Below the pieces are notes generated by a model. It was not told where the DNA came from. It ran no database searches and saw only the letters and a list, made by a program, of their open reading frames with translations. The position numbers were made by a program, and so were the translations under genes. Shown here piece by piece: positions 8,324-16,186 of a stretch of DNA of 64,000 bases. The stretch lies in the NCBI GenBank assembly GCA_963931255.1, contig OZ006972.1, forward strand, positions 1,550,001 through 1,614,000, given 5' to 3'. Position 1 is the first letter of the stretch; every line of letters begins with the position of its first letter. The stretch is from CALUVN01 sp944323595. Its GTDB lineage: Bacteria > Cyanobacteriota > Vampirovibrionia > Gastranaerophilales > Gastranaerophilaceae.

Positions 8324-9633
8324 TTTTCAGCCGGAACTTCCGTACACATGCAGTGAATTCCTCCCTGATATTTTTTCAGGTTCTCGCTCATTGTATGGTT
8401 GTCGCCTGATACAAAGTAGATATTTTCTTCCTTGATATATGGCTTTAACGATTCAATGAAACTTTTTTCAACACTGAATCCTGTAAGTTTTTCTATTTCC
8501 GGTGTAATCCGGAAAACCTCTTCGTCTATATTTGACTTGTTTGTTATATAGACAAGTTCACCATTTTTATTCGGCAGAACATTTGCGTTCATAAAGTTAA
8601 ACAATTGAATCAAAAATACTCCGTTTTTCAGGTCGCTTTGTCTTGTTTCATACAATCTGCCCGGTACTCGTATAACTTCGTATCCCGTATTTTGCAAAAT
8701 TTTTTCAACCTCATCTGTTTGCGCAAAGTTGTTGCTTTTAATTATATTTTCAATCTCCAGAGCATAACTGCCCGTTTGTATAAATGGAGTTTTGAGCGAT
8801 AATGCTTCTTTCATCTTATTTTCTTTTTGTAGCTGCATTACTGTTTTTTGTATTTTTTCAAATCCCTTAGCGAGCATTTGCTGTGTCAGTTTATCATCGG
8901 TAAGCAGTATTCTCCCCTTATCAAGCGGGCGCATAAACATATCAATATGATAGTCCATTTGCGGAATAAAAATAACATTTTCTGTACCAAGCATTTGTTT
9001 TATCTGTTCCGGTGTGAAATTATCCAGTTCATTTTTGCCAACAAGGGCTGTTTCTTTACCTGATTTGTTTTGGGCAAGATAGTAATTCCCGCCCGGAATA
9101 TGTGTATTCTGTAATGTATCTTTCAATGTGTTGGATAGTTTTTCATATTCGGATATAACAAAATTTTCAGGAAGAATGTTTAGTTCGCCTGTTTGCGGGT
9201 CAGCCAGAAGATAACCGCTTCCTGCAGGCAGGTCAACTCTTGGCATATTAATAATTGTATTCAGCATTTGATAATATTGCGGAATATTTTTGTTTTGGCG
9301 AATTTCCTGCTGGGTTTTATCATTTGTGAGGTTAAATTTTTCTGATATTGCATCAGACTGCAGGCTGTTTTCAAAAGTCAGAAGCTTTTTGCCTATGATG
9401 CTCCACAAATCCTGAGGCCAGCCTCCGATACGTTCTTCTGCCGGTTGCTTTTTATTTGTACTAATCTCAAAAGTATCACTTTCAGGATTTCGTTCAAGAA
9501 AATAAATATTGAACCCTTCTTTTTGCCCGATGTCAATCATTTCATTAGCAATATTACCGTGGTTTGATTTCATTATAAACCCGTCGAGTTTTCTTGCATC
9601 ATAGCCTGTAAAAGTTATGCCGGAAAACTGCAC
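8320..9633 (-). CDS. Hypothetical protein with N-terminal FTG-type motif
   Basis: A 437-residue soluble protein, no signal peptide, rich in Asn, Gln and Lys. It opens with QFSGITFTGYDARKLDGF, close to the short P/I-x-F-x-G N-terminal signature seen in several other proteins of this window. The rest has no motif I recognise; the C terminus (GGIHCMCTEVPAEN) carries two cysteines. Its start overlaps the stop of the upstream gene (9633-10064) by a single base, so the two form a translationally coupled pair. Function unknown. Confidence 0.7.
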   Translation of the reverse strand: MQFSGITFTGYDARKLDGFIMKSNHGNIANEMIDIGQKEGFNIYFLERNPESDTFEISTNKKQPAEERIGGWPQDLWSIIGKKLLTFENSLQSDAISEKFNLTNDKTQQEIRQNKNIPQYYQMLNTIINMPRVDLPAGSGYLLADPQTGELNILPENFVISEYEKLSNTLKDTLQNTHIPGGNYYLAQNKSGKETALVGKNELDNFTPEQIKQMLGTENVIFIPQMDYHIDMFMRPLDKGRILLTDDKLTQQMLAKGFEKIQKTVMQLQKENKMKEALSLKTPFIQTGSYALEIENIIKSNNFAQTDEVEKILQNTGYEVIRVPGRLYETRQSDLKNGVFLIQLFNFMNANVLPNKNGELVYITNKSNIDEEVFRITPEIEKLTGFSVEKSFIESLKPYIKEENIYFVSGDNHTMSENLKKYQGGIHCMCTEVPAEN

Positions 9634-10064
9634 TAGTTAACCTCCGGTTTGTCTATTTCTTCATTTAAAATATCTACCATATCTTCTATTATAAAAGCTG
9701 TTTCTTCTGGTGTTGCTTCTACAGGAATAGTTTCTTTATATGTTTTGGGTTTTATTTCATAGATATCATTATGAGTTTGTTGTGCAGCTTTTAATGCATC
9801 AATAAAATGATGCTCTTTTGAGTTAAATTTTATCAATCCGCAGGCTAAAAGCATATCCAGAGGGTTTGCTCTTTGCACTGTTACTTGCATGTCTCCGTAA
9901 GTATCTGATTCTATACTAAAATCAATATCCGGTCTGTAACAGGCAATGTCTCTGACTACGCTGATTTTTTCTTTGTTTTCCGGTTTTAAATTTAATATTG
10001 AACTGGATATTGTAAGGGATGTAAATGATGGTTTTCTGTATTGTGTGTTATTATAAATTTTCAT
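9633..10064 (-). CDS. Hypothetical protein with PSFTS N-terminal motif
   Basis: A 143-residue soluble protein beginning MKIYNNTQYRKPSFTSL, another example of the N-terminal P-S-F motif family. The remainder is charged, with a helical, acidic C terminus (about residues 115-143), and no recognisable domain. It is the first gene of a two-gene unit with 8320-9633; the stop and start share one base. No strong ribosome binding site is visible ahead of its ATG. Function unknown; a partner or regulator role for the downstream protein is possible but not shown. Confidence 0.65.
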   Translation of the reverse strand: MKIYNNTQYRKPSFTSLTISSSILNLKPENKEKISVVRDIACYRPDIDFSIESDTYGDMQVTVQRANPLDMLLACGLIKFNSKEHHFIDALKAAQQTHNDIYEIKPKTYKETIPVEATPEETAFIIEDMVDILNEEIDKPEVN

Positions 10065-10161
10065 AGTCTGATAAAAACGTGTAAAAAGTTTTTTTGCTAG
10101 TTTAAAGTTTAAATGTTAAGTTAAATTAAATAAATACCGGTAAAATCAGTTCATTGACTAC

Positions 10162-11076
10162 ATGTATTCAGAATTGTATATTGTACGTATGCACGATATT
10201 TGGAATCCGTGGCATGGATGCATAAAATACAGTGAGGGCTGTGAGAACTGTTATATGTATTTTTTAGACGCACAGAGAGAAAAATCAGGTGCTGATATTT
10301 ATCGTGTAAAAAATAATTTTGATTACCCGCTTCATAAAGATAGAAACGGAGTGTATAAAATTAAAAGCGGAGAATTTATAAGAGTCTGTATGACATCGGA
10401 TTTCTTTCTGGAAGAAGCTGACAGGTGGCGTGATGAGGCCTGGGAAATTATGAAAAAGCGGGATGATGTTGTGTTTATTCTTATTACCAAACGGATAGAG
10501 CGGGTTGATAAATGTCTGCCGGATAACTGGGGTGAAGGTTGGGAAAATATTTTCTTCCATGTAACGGTGGAAAATCAAAAACGTGTTGAGGAACGCCTTC
10601 CTGTTCTTCTGGAGTTACCTTTCAAGCATAAAGCTGTTATGGTGGCGCCTTTTATAGGTGAAGTTTCTCTTAAAAGATTTTTGCAATCCGGTCAGATAGA
10701 AGAAGTATGGTGCGGAGGTGAAAATTATAACGGCGCAAGACCATTACATTATGAATGGGTTAAACGTCTTTCCGATGAATGTAAAGAGGCTGATGTTACT
10801 TTTGTCTTTATGGAAACGGGAAATGTTTTCTATAAAAATAACCGGAAAATCGCAACTTTTAACAAAGCTAATCAGGCAAAACTGGCGTATCTTTCCGGAC
10901 TTAATTACACAAGTACAACGCCTGTTATTTTTGATTTGCCAAAACGGACTCAGGAGTATAGTCAGATAAATCTTTTTGCGGATATTCAATCTCCTGAAAG
11001 AATTGAAAAAGAAAACTGTAAATACTGTTCAATGAGGCATAGATGTATAGGCTGTACACAGTGCGGTAAATGTTAA
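10162..11076 (+). CDS. DUF5131 (phage Gp37/Gp68-like) radical-SAM-like protein
   Basis: A 304-residue protein of the Gp37/Gp68 (DUF5131) family, which has a TIM-barrel, radical-SAM-like layout and unknown reaction. The N terminus has the family signature WNPWHGC-x6-C-x2-C (C20, C27, C30), a candidate Fe-S site, and downstream LITKR, WCGGENYNGARPLHYEWV and VFMETG blocks also typical of the family. An extra C-terminal cluster (C-x2-C-x5-C-x2-C-x2-C-x2-C, within the last 20 residues) may bind zinc or a second cluster. The ATG at 10189 (MHDIWNPWHGC) is an equally plausible start; neither has a strong ribosome binding site. The gene stands alone and is the only phage-associated family seen here. 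Confidence 0.78.
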   Translation: MYSELYIVRMHDIWNPWHGCIKYSEGCENCYMYFLDAQREKSGADIYRVKNNFDYPLHKDRNGVYKIKSGEFIRVCMTSDFFLEEADRWRDEAWEIMKKRDDVVFILITKRIERVDKCLPDNWGEGWENIFFHVTVENQKRVEERLPVLLELPFKHKAVMVAPFIGEVSLKRFLQSGQIEEVWCGGENYNGARPLHYEWVKRLSDECKEADVTFVFMETGNVFYKNNRKIATFNKANQAKLAYLSGLNYTSTTPVIFDLPKRTQEYSQINLFADIQSPERIEKENCKYCSMRHRCIGCTQCGKC

Positions 11077-11092
11077 AATTTTTTGTTCTCTA

Positions 11093-11123
11093 TTGACTTA
11101 GAGTCGGCTCCAAGTTGTAAAAT
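11093..11123 (+). promoter_or_regulatory. MerR-type promoter with 19-bp spacer and operator dyad
   Basis: TTGACT (11093-11098) and TAAAAT (11118-11123) are separated by 19 bp, the over-long spacer that MerR-family activators correct by DNA distortion. Between them lies the imperfect dyad CTTAGAG (11097-11103), 4 bases, CTCCAAG (11108-11114). This is the arrangement and near-consensus of NmlR/AdhR-type operators. It lies directly upstream of the merR gene at 11145, implying autoregulation of the whole operon. Confidence 0.85.
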
Positions 11124-11144
11124 GCAATTAACTGGAGGTAGTAT

Positions 11145-11528
11145 ATGAAAATTTCAGAAGTAAGTAAAAAATACGATATACCTGTTGATACATTGCGATA
11201 TTACGAAAAAGCCGGCTTGCTGCCTAATATTCAAAAAAATGCCAGCGGGATACGTGATTATTCAGACTCAGATTGCGAAAGAGTAGAATTTATTAAGTGT
11301 ATGCGCTCTGCAGGTATGCCTGTGGAGAGATTGAGCAAATATATAAGTTTGTGTCTGCAGGGAGAAGATACTGCAGAGGAACGCAGAAATATGCTTATTC
11401 AACAGCGTAAAGAACTTATTGAAAAGCGTGATGCCATACAAACTACGATAGACAGATTAGATTATAAAATTGATATATATTATAAAATTCTAAAAGAAAA
11501 AGAGAATGCGCTTCACGCAAAAAAATAA
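11145..11528 (+). CDS. MerR-family regulator, NmlR/AdhR-like
   Basis: A 127-residue MerR-family transcriptional regulator. Residues 1-70 are the winged helix-turn-helix (KISEVSKKYDIPVDTLRYYEKAGLL), followed by a dimerisation coiled coil at about 75-122. There is no long effector-binding domain, so it resembles the short NmlR/AdhR sensors of aldehydes and electrophiles. Cysteines are at 44, 52 and 69; in Bacillus AdhR a single conserved cysteine at about position 52 is required for activation, so C52 is the likely sensor. GGAGG lies about 6 bases before the ATG. It heads an operon with a carboxymuconolactone decarboxylase-family gene and a cupin, a partnership also known for AdhR (yraC). Confidence 0.88.
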   Translation: MKISEVSKKYDIPVDTLRYYEKAGLLPNIQKNASGIRDYSDSDCERVEFIKCMRSAGMPVERLSKYISLCLQGEDTAEERRNMLIQQRKELIEKRDAIQTTIDRLDYKIDIYYKILKEKENALHAKK

Positions 11529-11600
11529 ATTTTTCGAATGAAATATATTTTTTAAGAAAATATTATGATATACAATAACTGGTTGGTTACAGGAGAGAAT

Positions 11601-12239
11601 ATGGAAAATCTAACATTACGAGAAAAACAAATTGTTCCGGTTGCGGCTTTTACTGCAAACGGAGACATTGAAAATTTAAAAAAAGCTTTGAATTCCGCAT
11701 TGGATAACGGTTTAACTCTTAACGAAATTAAAGAAATTCTTGTGCAGATGTATGCTTACGCCGGATTCCCAAGATGTTTGAACGGTGTAAACGCTGCTAT
11801 TGCAGTGACGGATGAGCGTTCTAAAAAAGGAATAAAAGATTTGACCGGCGAAGAACCAGAGCAGGCTCCTGCAGAAAATAAGTATGCGGTCGGAAAGTCC
11901 AATGTTGAAAAATTATTCGGCGTATCTTCAGCTAAAGCACCATACGAAGTTTTTGCACCGGCAACGGATGTATTTTTGAAAGAACATTTGTTCTGTGACA
12001 TTTTTGAACGCGGAGTTTTAACCCACAAGGACAGAGAGATTGCAACCGTTTCCGCTCTTGCCTCAATTAAGGGGCTTGAACCGCAATTACAAGCACACAT
12101 GAACGGTGCGATGAATACAGGTGTTACTGAAGCTCAGGCAAGGGAAATTGTCGATATTATAAAAAATACTGTTGACAATTCGCAGGGCGAAATTGCAGAG
12201 CAGGTTTTAGAAAAAGTGTTGGTTTCAAGAAAAAAGTAA
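11601..12239 (+). CDS. Carboxymuconolactone decarboxylase (AhpD-like) family protein
   Basis: A 212-residue protein with two copies of the carboxymuconolactone decarboxylase/AhpD-like helical domain (about residues 4-80 and 110-205). The first has QMYAYAGFPRCLNGVNAA and the second LFCDIFERGVLTHKDREIATVSALAS-type segments. Only isolated cysteines are seen rather than the C-x-x-C of AhpD, so peroxidase partner activity is not supported; electrophile detoxification fits the MerR context. The ATG at 11601 is chosen because AGGAGAG lies immediately upstream at 11591; an earlier in-frame ATG at 11565 lacks such a site. It is the second gene of the MerR operon. Confidence 0.85.
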   Translation: MENLTLREKQIVPVAAFTANGDIENLKKALNSALDNGLTLNEIKEILVQMYAYAGFPRCLNGVNAAIAVTDERSKKGIKDLTGEEPEQAPAENKYAVGKSNVEKLFGVSSAKAPYEVFAPATDVFLKEHLFCDIFERGVLTHKDREIATVSALASIKGLEPQLQAHMNGAMNTGVTEAQAREIVDIIKNTVDNSQGEIAEQVLEKVLVSRKK

Positions 12240-12249
12240 AGGAAATTTT

Positions 12250-12750
12250 ATGAAAAAATTATCAATTATTTGTTTATCACTGGCATTGATTATTTCTGCA
12301 GCGGCAATGACCGTGCAGGCTAAAGAAAGGAAAGGCAATGATATGAAACAGATAGAAGTTTTTAAAAACGGCTCAATTCCATCAGCAAAGGGACCTGAAG
12401 CATGGTTTACCGGTCCGGTAAGGGTTGATTCCGTAATGCCGAACGGGCATGAGTCTAATATTTCACTCGGGCTTGTGACTTTTGAACCCGGTTCAAGAAC
12501 TGCCTGGCATACACATTCAAAAGGTCAGTTAGTTTTAATAACATCTGGTATCGGGCTTGTCCAGCAGGAGGGCGGAGAGATTATAGAAGTACATCCGGGG
12601 GATGCTGTCTGGTTCCCTGCAAATGTTAAACACTGGCACGGTGCATCAAAAGATGTCGGTATGACACATTATTCAATTATTAACCTTAACGATAATAATT
12701 CTGTTGAATGGCTTGAACACGTGACAGATAAAGAATATAACAATAAATAA
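12250..12750 (+). CDS. Secreted cupin-domain protein
   Basis: A 166-residue protein with a Sec signal peptide (about residues 1-25, ending TVQA) and a single cupin barrel. The two metal-binding cupin motifs are visible: AWHTHSKGQLVLI (about 87-99, first motif) and PGDAVWFPANVKHWHGAS (about 117-134, second motif), together giving the expected histidines and a glutamine in the place of the usual glutamate. It resembles the (R)-mandelonitrile lyase-like / quercetinase-like small cupins often found beside carboxymuconolactone decarboxylases. It is 10 bases after the decarboxylase gene and ends the operon ahead of a strong terminator. Substrate unknown. Confidence 0.83.
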   Translation: MKKLSIICLSLALIISAAAMTVQAKERKGNDMKQIEVFKNGSIPSAKGPEAWFTGPVRVDSVMPNGHESNISLGLVTFEPGSRTAWHTHSKGQLVLITSGIGLVQQEGGEIIEVHPGDAVWFPANVKHWHGASKDVGMTHYSIINLNDNNSVEWLEHVTDKEYNNK

Positions 12751-12758
12751 AATTTTTA

Positions 12759-12790
12759 AGCCGTATGATAGAAATCATACGGCTTTTTTT
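12759..12790 (+). terminator. Rho-independent terminator after the MerR operon
   Basis: A perfect 10-bp stem GCCGTATGAT / ATCATACGGC with the 4-base loop AGAA (12760-12783) followed by seven T residues (12784-12790). It ends the MerR-decarboxylase-cupin operon just before the convergent gene at 12793. Confidence 0.93.
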
Positions 12791-12792
12791 AT

Positions 12793-13818
12793 TCAGCTAA
12801 TTTTAATATATTCATCAGATACTTTATAGTGTGCTAAAATTCCTGCATCTGTAAAATATTTTTGGATTAATTCATTGTGCTCTTTGCTCGGAGTGAATTT
12901 TTTATTACTTTTTTTCGAAGTTTTGGGTTTAACAAAATGTTTTTCATAATAGCAATGCTTGTCTTTGTATCCTAATTTATTTAACAAAACATTATAGAGT
13001 TTTCTGTCATAATAATAAAGCATGAAAAATAGACAATATCCTCTCTCAAGGCTTTGCCGGCATTCAAGGTCAAAGTCTATAAAGTAAAATTTGCCGTCTT
13101 CTCCAAGAATAAAATTGTATAAATGGCAGTCTAACAGTTTACCAGAAACACGTTGTGGATTTTCATTATCTTTGTATGTTTCAAATACATAATTTAGTAG
13201 TTTTAAAATTACATCAACCTGAAAATCAATCGGCTTGTTTTTTAAGTAATCCCCGACAGTGATGCCTTTTATATATTTTCTTCTGGTTTCTAATGGTATG
13301 TGGTGAATAAGAGCATCGTTTTCCGGAAGATTTTTTTCTTTAACGTACGACGAGTTGATATAGATGTCTTCGCCCTCTTTGGAGAGAAATGCATGTCCGA
13401 TATAATAATTTCTGTCGACGTACTTCCAACAAAATTCGCCATTTTTCAGGCGTTCAATATGCTCTTTATATAATACCGATGTTCTGTCTAGTTTTATTAA
13501 TTCCAGTATATCTGTTGAAAATCCGTATAATGCGACATAATCCTGAAAAAAATGATAATCAAGATTAAGCACTCCCTTATTAAAAATAAAAATTATATTT
13601 TTTTCTCTTAAACAAAATAATTCTTCTTCATCAGCAAGTGCAAGCTGGTTATATAGAATTTGAAGTATATTCCTGTTTAATATAACTGTGCGTCTGTATA
13701 TTTCGTTTTTAATATCTTTAAATTTCAGTTTTATTCCAAAAAAATTTATAATCTTTCTGGAATTTTCATCTGTTTCGTTGTCAATAGAAAAAATTCTATC
13801 TAAAAAGTTTTCAATCAT
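12793..13818 (-). CDS. Kinase-like-fold hypothetical protein
   Basis: A 341-residue soluble protein. Near residues 230-255 it has LLDCHLYNFILGEDGKFYFIDFDLE, which looks like the catalytic loop (D-x-H-x-x-N) and metal-binding D-F-D of the protein kinase / aminoglycoside phosphotransferase / LPS kinase superfamily. A glycine-rich loop is not obvious. The C terminus is basic (KPKTSKKSNKKFTPS) and may bind nucleic acid or a surface. It lies alone between two converging units and may act on a polysaccharide or lipid, but that is a guess. Confidence is good that it is a gene, moderate for the fold. Confidence 0.6.
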   Translation of the reverse strand: MIENFLDRIFSIDNETDENSRKIINFFGIKLKFKDIKNEIYRRTVILNRNILQILYNQLALADEEELFCLREKNIIFIFNKGVLNLDYHFFQDYVALYGFSTDILELIKLDRTSVLYKEHIERLKNGEFCWKYVDRNYYIGHAFLSKEGEDIYINSSYVKEKNLPENDALIHHIPLETRRKYIKGITVGDYLKNKPIDFQVDVILKLLNYVFETYKDNENPQRVSGKLLDCHLYNFILGEDGKFYFIDFDLECRQSLERGYCLFFMLYYYDRKLYNVLLNKLGYKDKHCYYEKHFVKPKTSKKSNKKFTPSKEHNELIQKYFTDAGILAHYKVSDEYIKIS

Positions 13819-13853
13819 TAGCTCACCAGCGTTAATTTAAATTAATACGTAAT

Positions 13854-15032
13854 TTACATATTTTTTTGATTTCGTAATTTAGTTACAAATGTTTCAAGTC
13901 GTTCCAGTGCCAGTTTTAGATTTTCAAGCGAGTATGCGTATGATATTCTTAAGAAGCCCTCTCCGCATTCTCCGAAAGCTGTGCCGGGGACCACTGCAAC
14001 TTTTTCTTCCTGCAGAAATTTTGTTGCAAATTCTTCACTTGTCATTCCAAACTCTTTTATGCACGGGAATACATAAAATGCTCCGTAAGGCTCAAAGCAT
14101 TCAAGATTCATTTTTCTGAAAGCATCCATCAAAAATCTTCTGCGTTGATTATATGACTGTCGCATTTCTTCTACGTCTTTATCACCGTGTTTGAGCGCTT
14201 CTACTGCCGCATACTGGCTGGTTGTCGGCGCGCACATTATCGCAAACTGATGAATTTTTGTCATCTGTGTAATAATTTCCTGCGGACCGCAGGCATAACC
14301 AAGCCGCCAGCCCGTCATTGCATAAGCTTTTGAAAATCCGTTTATGAGAATTGTGCGCTCTTTCATTCCCTCAATGGATGCAATGGATACGTGTTTTTCT
14401 TTGTATGTGAGCGCCGAATAAATTTCGTCTGACATTACAAGAATATCTTTTTCTTTGATAATTTCTGCAATCGCCTTGAGGTCATTTTCTTCCATAATAG
14501 CACCGGTCGGATTATTCGGGTATGGAAGAATAAGAATTTTGGTTCTGTCAGTGATTGCATTAAGAAGTTCTTCCGGTTTAAGGCGAAATTCATTTTCCGC
14601 TTTCAGATTTATGATAACAGGTTTTGCACCTGCAAGGACTGCACAGGGTTCGTATGAAACATAAGACGGTTGAGGAATTATGACTTCATCTTCCGGATTA
14701 ATAATTGCGCGCAATCCTATGTCTATTGCTTCGGAACCGCCTACCGTTACCAGAATTTCACTGTTCGGATTGTATTCAACTCCTTGAGTTCTTTGTATAT
14801 AATTTGAAATTTCCTGTCTTAAATCTTTCAGCCCGGAGTTTGAGGTATAGAAAGTTTTTCCTTTTTCGAGTGCATAAATGCCCTCATCTCTTATGTGCCA
14901 CGGAGTATCAAAGTCAGGTTCGCCGACCCCGAGAGATATTGCATCTTTCATTTCACTTACTATATCAAAAAACTTTCTGATACCGGATGGTTTAAGGCCG
15001 GTGACTTTTTCAGAGAGAAAATTACGACTCAT
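13854..15032 (-). CDS. Class I/II PLP-dependent aminotransferase
   Basis: A 392-residue fold-type I aminotransferase of the aspartate aminotransferase group (subfamily including PatA/AspC-like enzymes). It shows LGVGEPDFDTPWHI near the N terminus, YPNNPTGA (about 171-178), SDEIYSALTY (about 201-210), the PLP lysine in NGFSKAYAMTGWRLGY (about 231-246) and the substrate arginine in FLRISYA near the C terminus. The length is normal. The start overlaps the stop of the upstream Lrp-family gene by 4 bases (ATGA), and both follow serB-serA in one operon, so a role in serine, alanine or aromatic amino acid interconversion is likely. The exact substrate cannot be read from sequence. Confidence 0.9.
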   Translation of the reverse strand: MSRNFLSEKVTGLKPSGIRKFFDIVSEMKDAISLGVGEPDFDTPWHIRDEGIYALEKGKTFYTSNSGLKDLRQEISNYIQRTQGVEYNPNSEILVTVGGSEAIDIGLRAIINPEDEVIIPQPSYVSYEPCAVLAGAKPVIINLKAENEFRLKPEELLNAITDRTKILILPYPNNPTGAIMEENDLKAIAEIIKEKDILVMSDEIYSALTYKEKHVSIASIEGMKERTILINGFSKAYAMTGWRLGYACGPQEIITQMTKIHQFAIMCAPTTSQYAAVEALKHGDKDVEEMRQSYNQRRRFLMDAFRKMNLECFEPYGAFYVFPCIKEFGMTSEEFATKFLQEEKVAVVPGTAFGECGEGFLRISYAYSLENLKLALERLETFVTKLRNQKNM

Positions 15033-15526
15033 GGAGTAATAACCTCTCTTTCGTCATTTTTCGGTGTATTGTAAATAGTTCCGTGATCTTTGTATTTTTT
15101 AAGAATAAAATGGGTTGCGGTACTCAAAACGCTCTCCAGAGTAGAGAGTTTATCTGATACAAAACCGGCGATTTCTTTAAGAGATTTTTCTTCAAGAGTA
15201 ATCAAAAGATCATATCCGCCTGAAATCAGGTAAACGGCACGAACTTCCGGATAGTTATAAAGTCTTTCTGCAATTTTGTCAAACCCCTGACCTCTTTGGG
15301 GGGTAACTTTGACTTCTATAAGGGCTGTTACTTTTTCTATAGAAGTTTTTTCCCAGTTAATCAGTGTATGATAACCGCAGATGATACCTTCCTGTTCAAG
15401 TTTAGTGAGTTCTTTAAGAACTTCTTCTTCTGATGTTCCCAGCAGGACAGCCAGTTCGTTGAACGCGATTCTGCTGTTTTTTTCTAAAATTGTTAATAAC
15501 TCTTCTCTCATATTTTTCTCCAGCAT
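15029..15526 (-). CDS. Lrp/AsnC-family transcriptional regulator
   Basis: A 165-residue regulator with an N-terminal helix-turn-helix (about residues 5-50: LTILEKNSRIAFNELAVLLGTSEEEVLKELTKLEQEGII) and a C-terminal RAM/AsnC ligand-binding domain (about 65-150) with the usual YPEVRAVYLISGGYDLLITLE. Lrp-type proteins sense amino acids and form octamers. It is embedded in the serine biosynthesis operon, overlapping the aminotransferase by 4 bases and 26 bases downstream of serB, so a local feedback role for amino acid supply is plausible. Confidence 0.9.
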   Translation of the reverse strand: MLEKNMREELLTILEKNSRIAFNELAVLLGTSEEEVLKELTKLEQEGIICGYHTLINWEKTSIEKVTALIEVKVTPQRGQGFDKIAERLYNYPEVRAVYLISGGYDLLITLEEKSLKEIAGFVSDKLSTLESVLSTATHFILKKYKDHGTIYNTPKNDEREVITP

Positions 15527-15552
15527 TTGTAACTTAAATTATATCAGAAAAA

Positions 15553-16176
15553 TCATAATATTTTGTCTAAAATTAAAGTTAAATCTTTTTCTTTTATTAT
15601 TATATCAGCGTGTTTTTCCAGTATTGGTTTTGCACAGAACGCAATTTTTGTTCCTGCAAATTCAAACATACTCAAATCATTAGCGCCGTCACCTATGGCA
15701 ATTGTATCGGATTTGGAAACACCTGTCAGAATTTGCAGTCGTTTTAGCATTTCTCCTTTGCTGTTGTTAAACATCATCTCTCCGCCGACTTTGCCCGTCA
15801 GAATTCCGTCTTTTTCGTGCAAAATATTGGAAAATTCACAGTCAAGACCGTACTTTTCTTTAAAAGGAATTGTTGCGTTTTTAAAACCACCGGAAAAACA
15901 TACAACTTTATAGCCTCTGTTTTTCAGTTCCTTAATAGTCTTTTCAGCGCCGTTCATAGCAGGGAGATTTTCGCATATTTTATTAACAGTTGCCGACTGC
16001 ATTCCTTTTAATAATGAAACTCTGTATTGCAGGCTTTCAAAAAAGTCTATTTCACCGCGCATAGCTTTTCCGGTAATTTCTCGGACTTCTTTGTCAATAC
16101 CTATTTCCCGCGCGATAATTTCAAGTGTCTCACCCTCCATCAATGTGGAATCAAAATCAAAAACTGCTAATTTCAT
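15553..16176 (-). CDS. serB: Phosphoserine phosphatase
   Basis: A 207-residue HAD-superfamily hydrolase matching SerB, which releases phosphate from 3-phosphoserine to give L-serine. The HAD motifs are visible: DFDSTLMEG with nucleophile D7 and D9 (motif I), CFSGGF near residue 94 (motif II), a conserved lysine around 140, and AIGDGANDLSM near residue 160 (motif III). The length is right for the single-domain type without an ACT domain. The start is 10 bases after the serA stop; genes for all three steps of the phosphorylated serine pathway are thus adjacent. Confidence 0.92.
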   Translation of the reverse strand: MKLAVFDFDSTLMEGETLEIIAREIGIDKEVREITGKAMRGEIDFFESLQYRVSLLKGMQSATVNKICENLPAMNGAEKTIKELKNRGYKVVCFSGGFKNATIPFKEKYGLDCEFSNILHEKDGILTGKVGGEMMFNNSKGEMLKRLQILTGVSKSDTIAIGDGANDLSMFEFAGTKIAFCAKPILEKHADIIIKEKDLTLILDKIL

Positions 16177-16186
16177 TTGCGATGGT

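Noticed and set aside
10162..11076. Prophage remnant
   Set aside because: A single DUF5131 gene with normal chromosomal neighbours; no integrase, structural genes or attachment sites seen.
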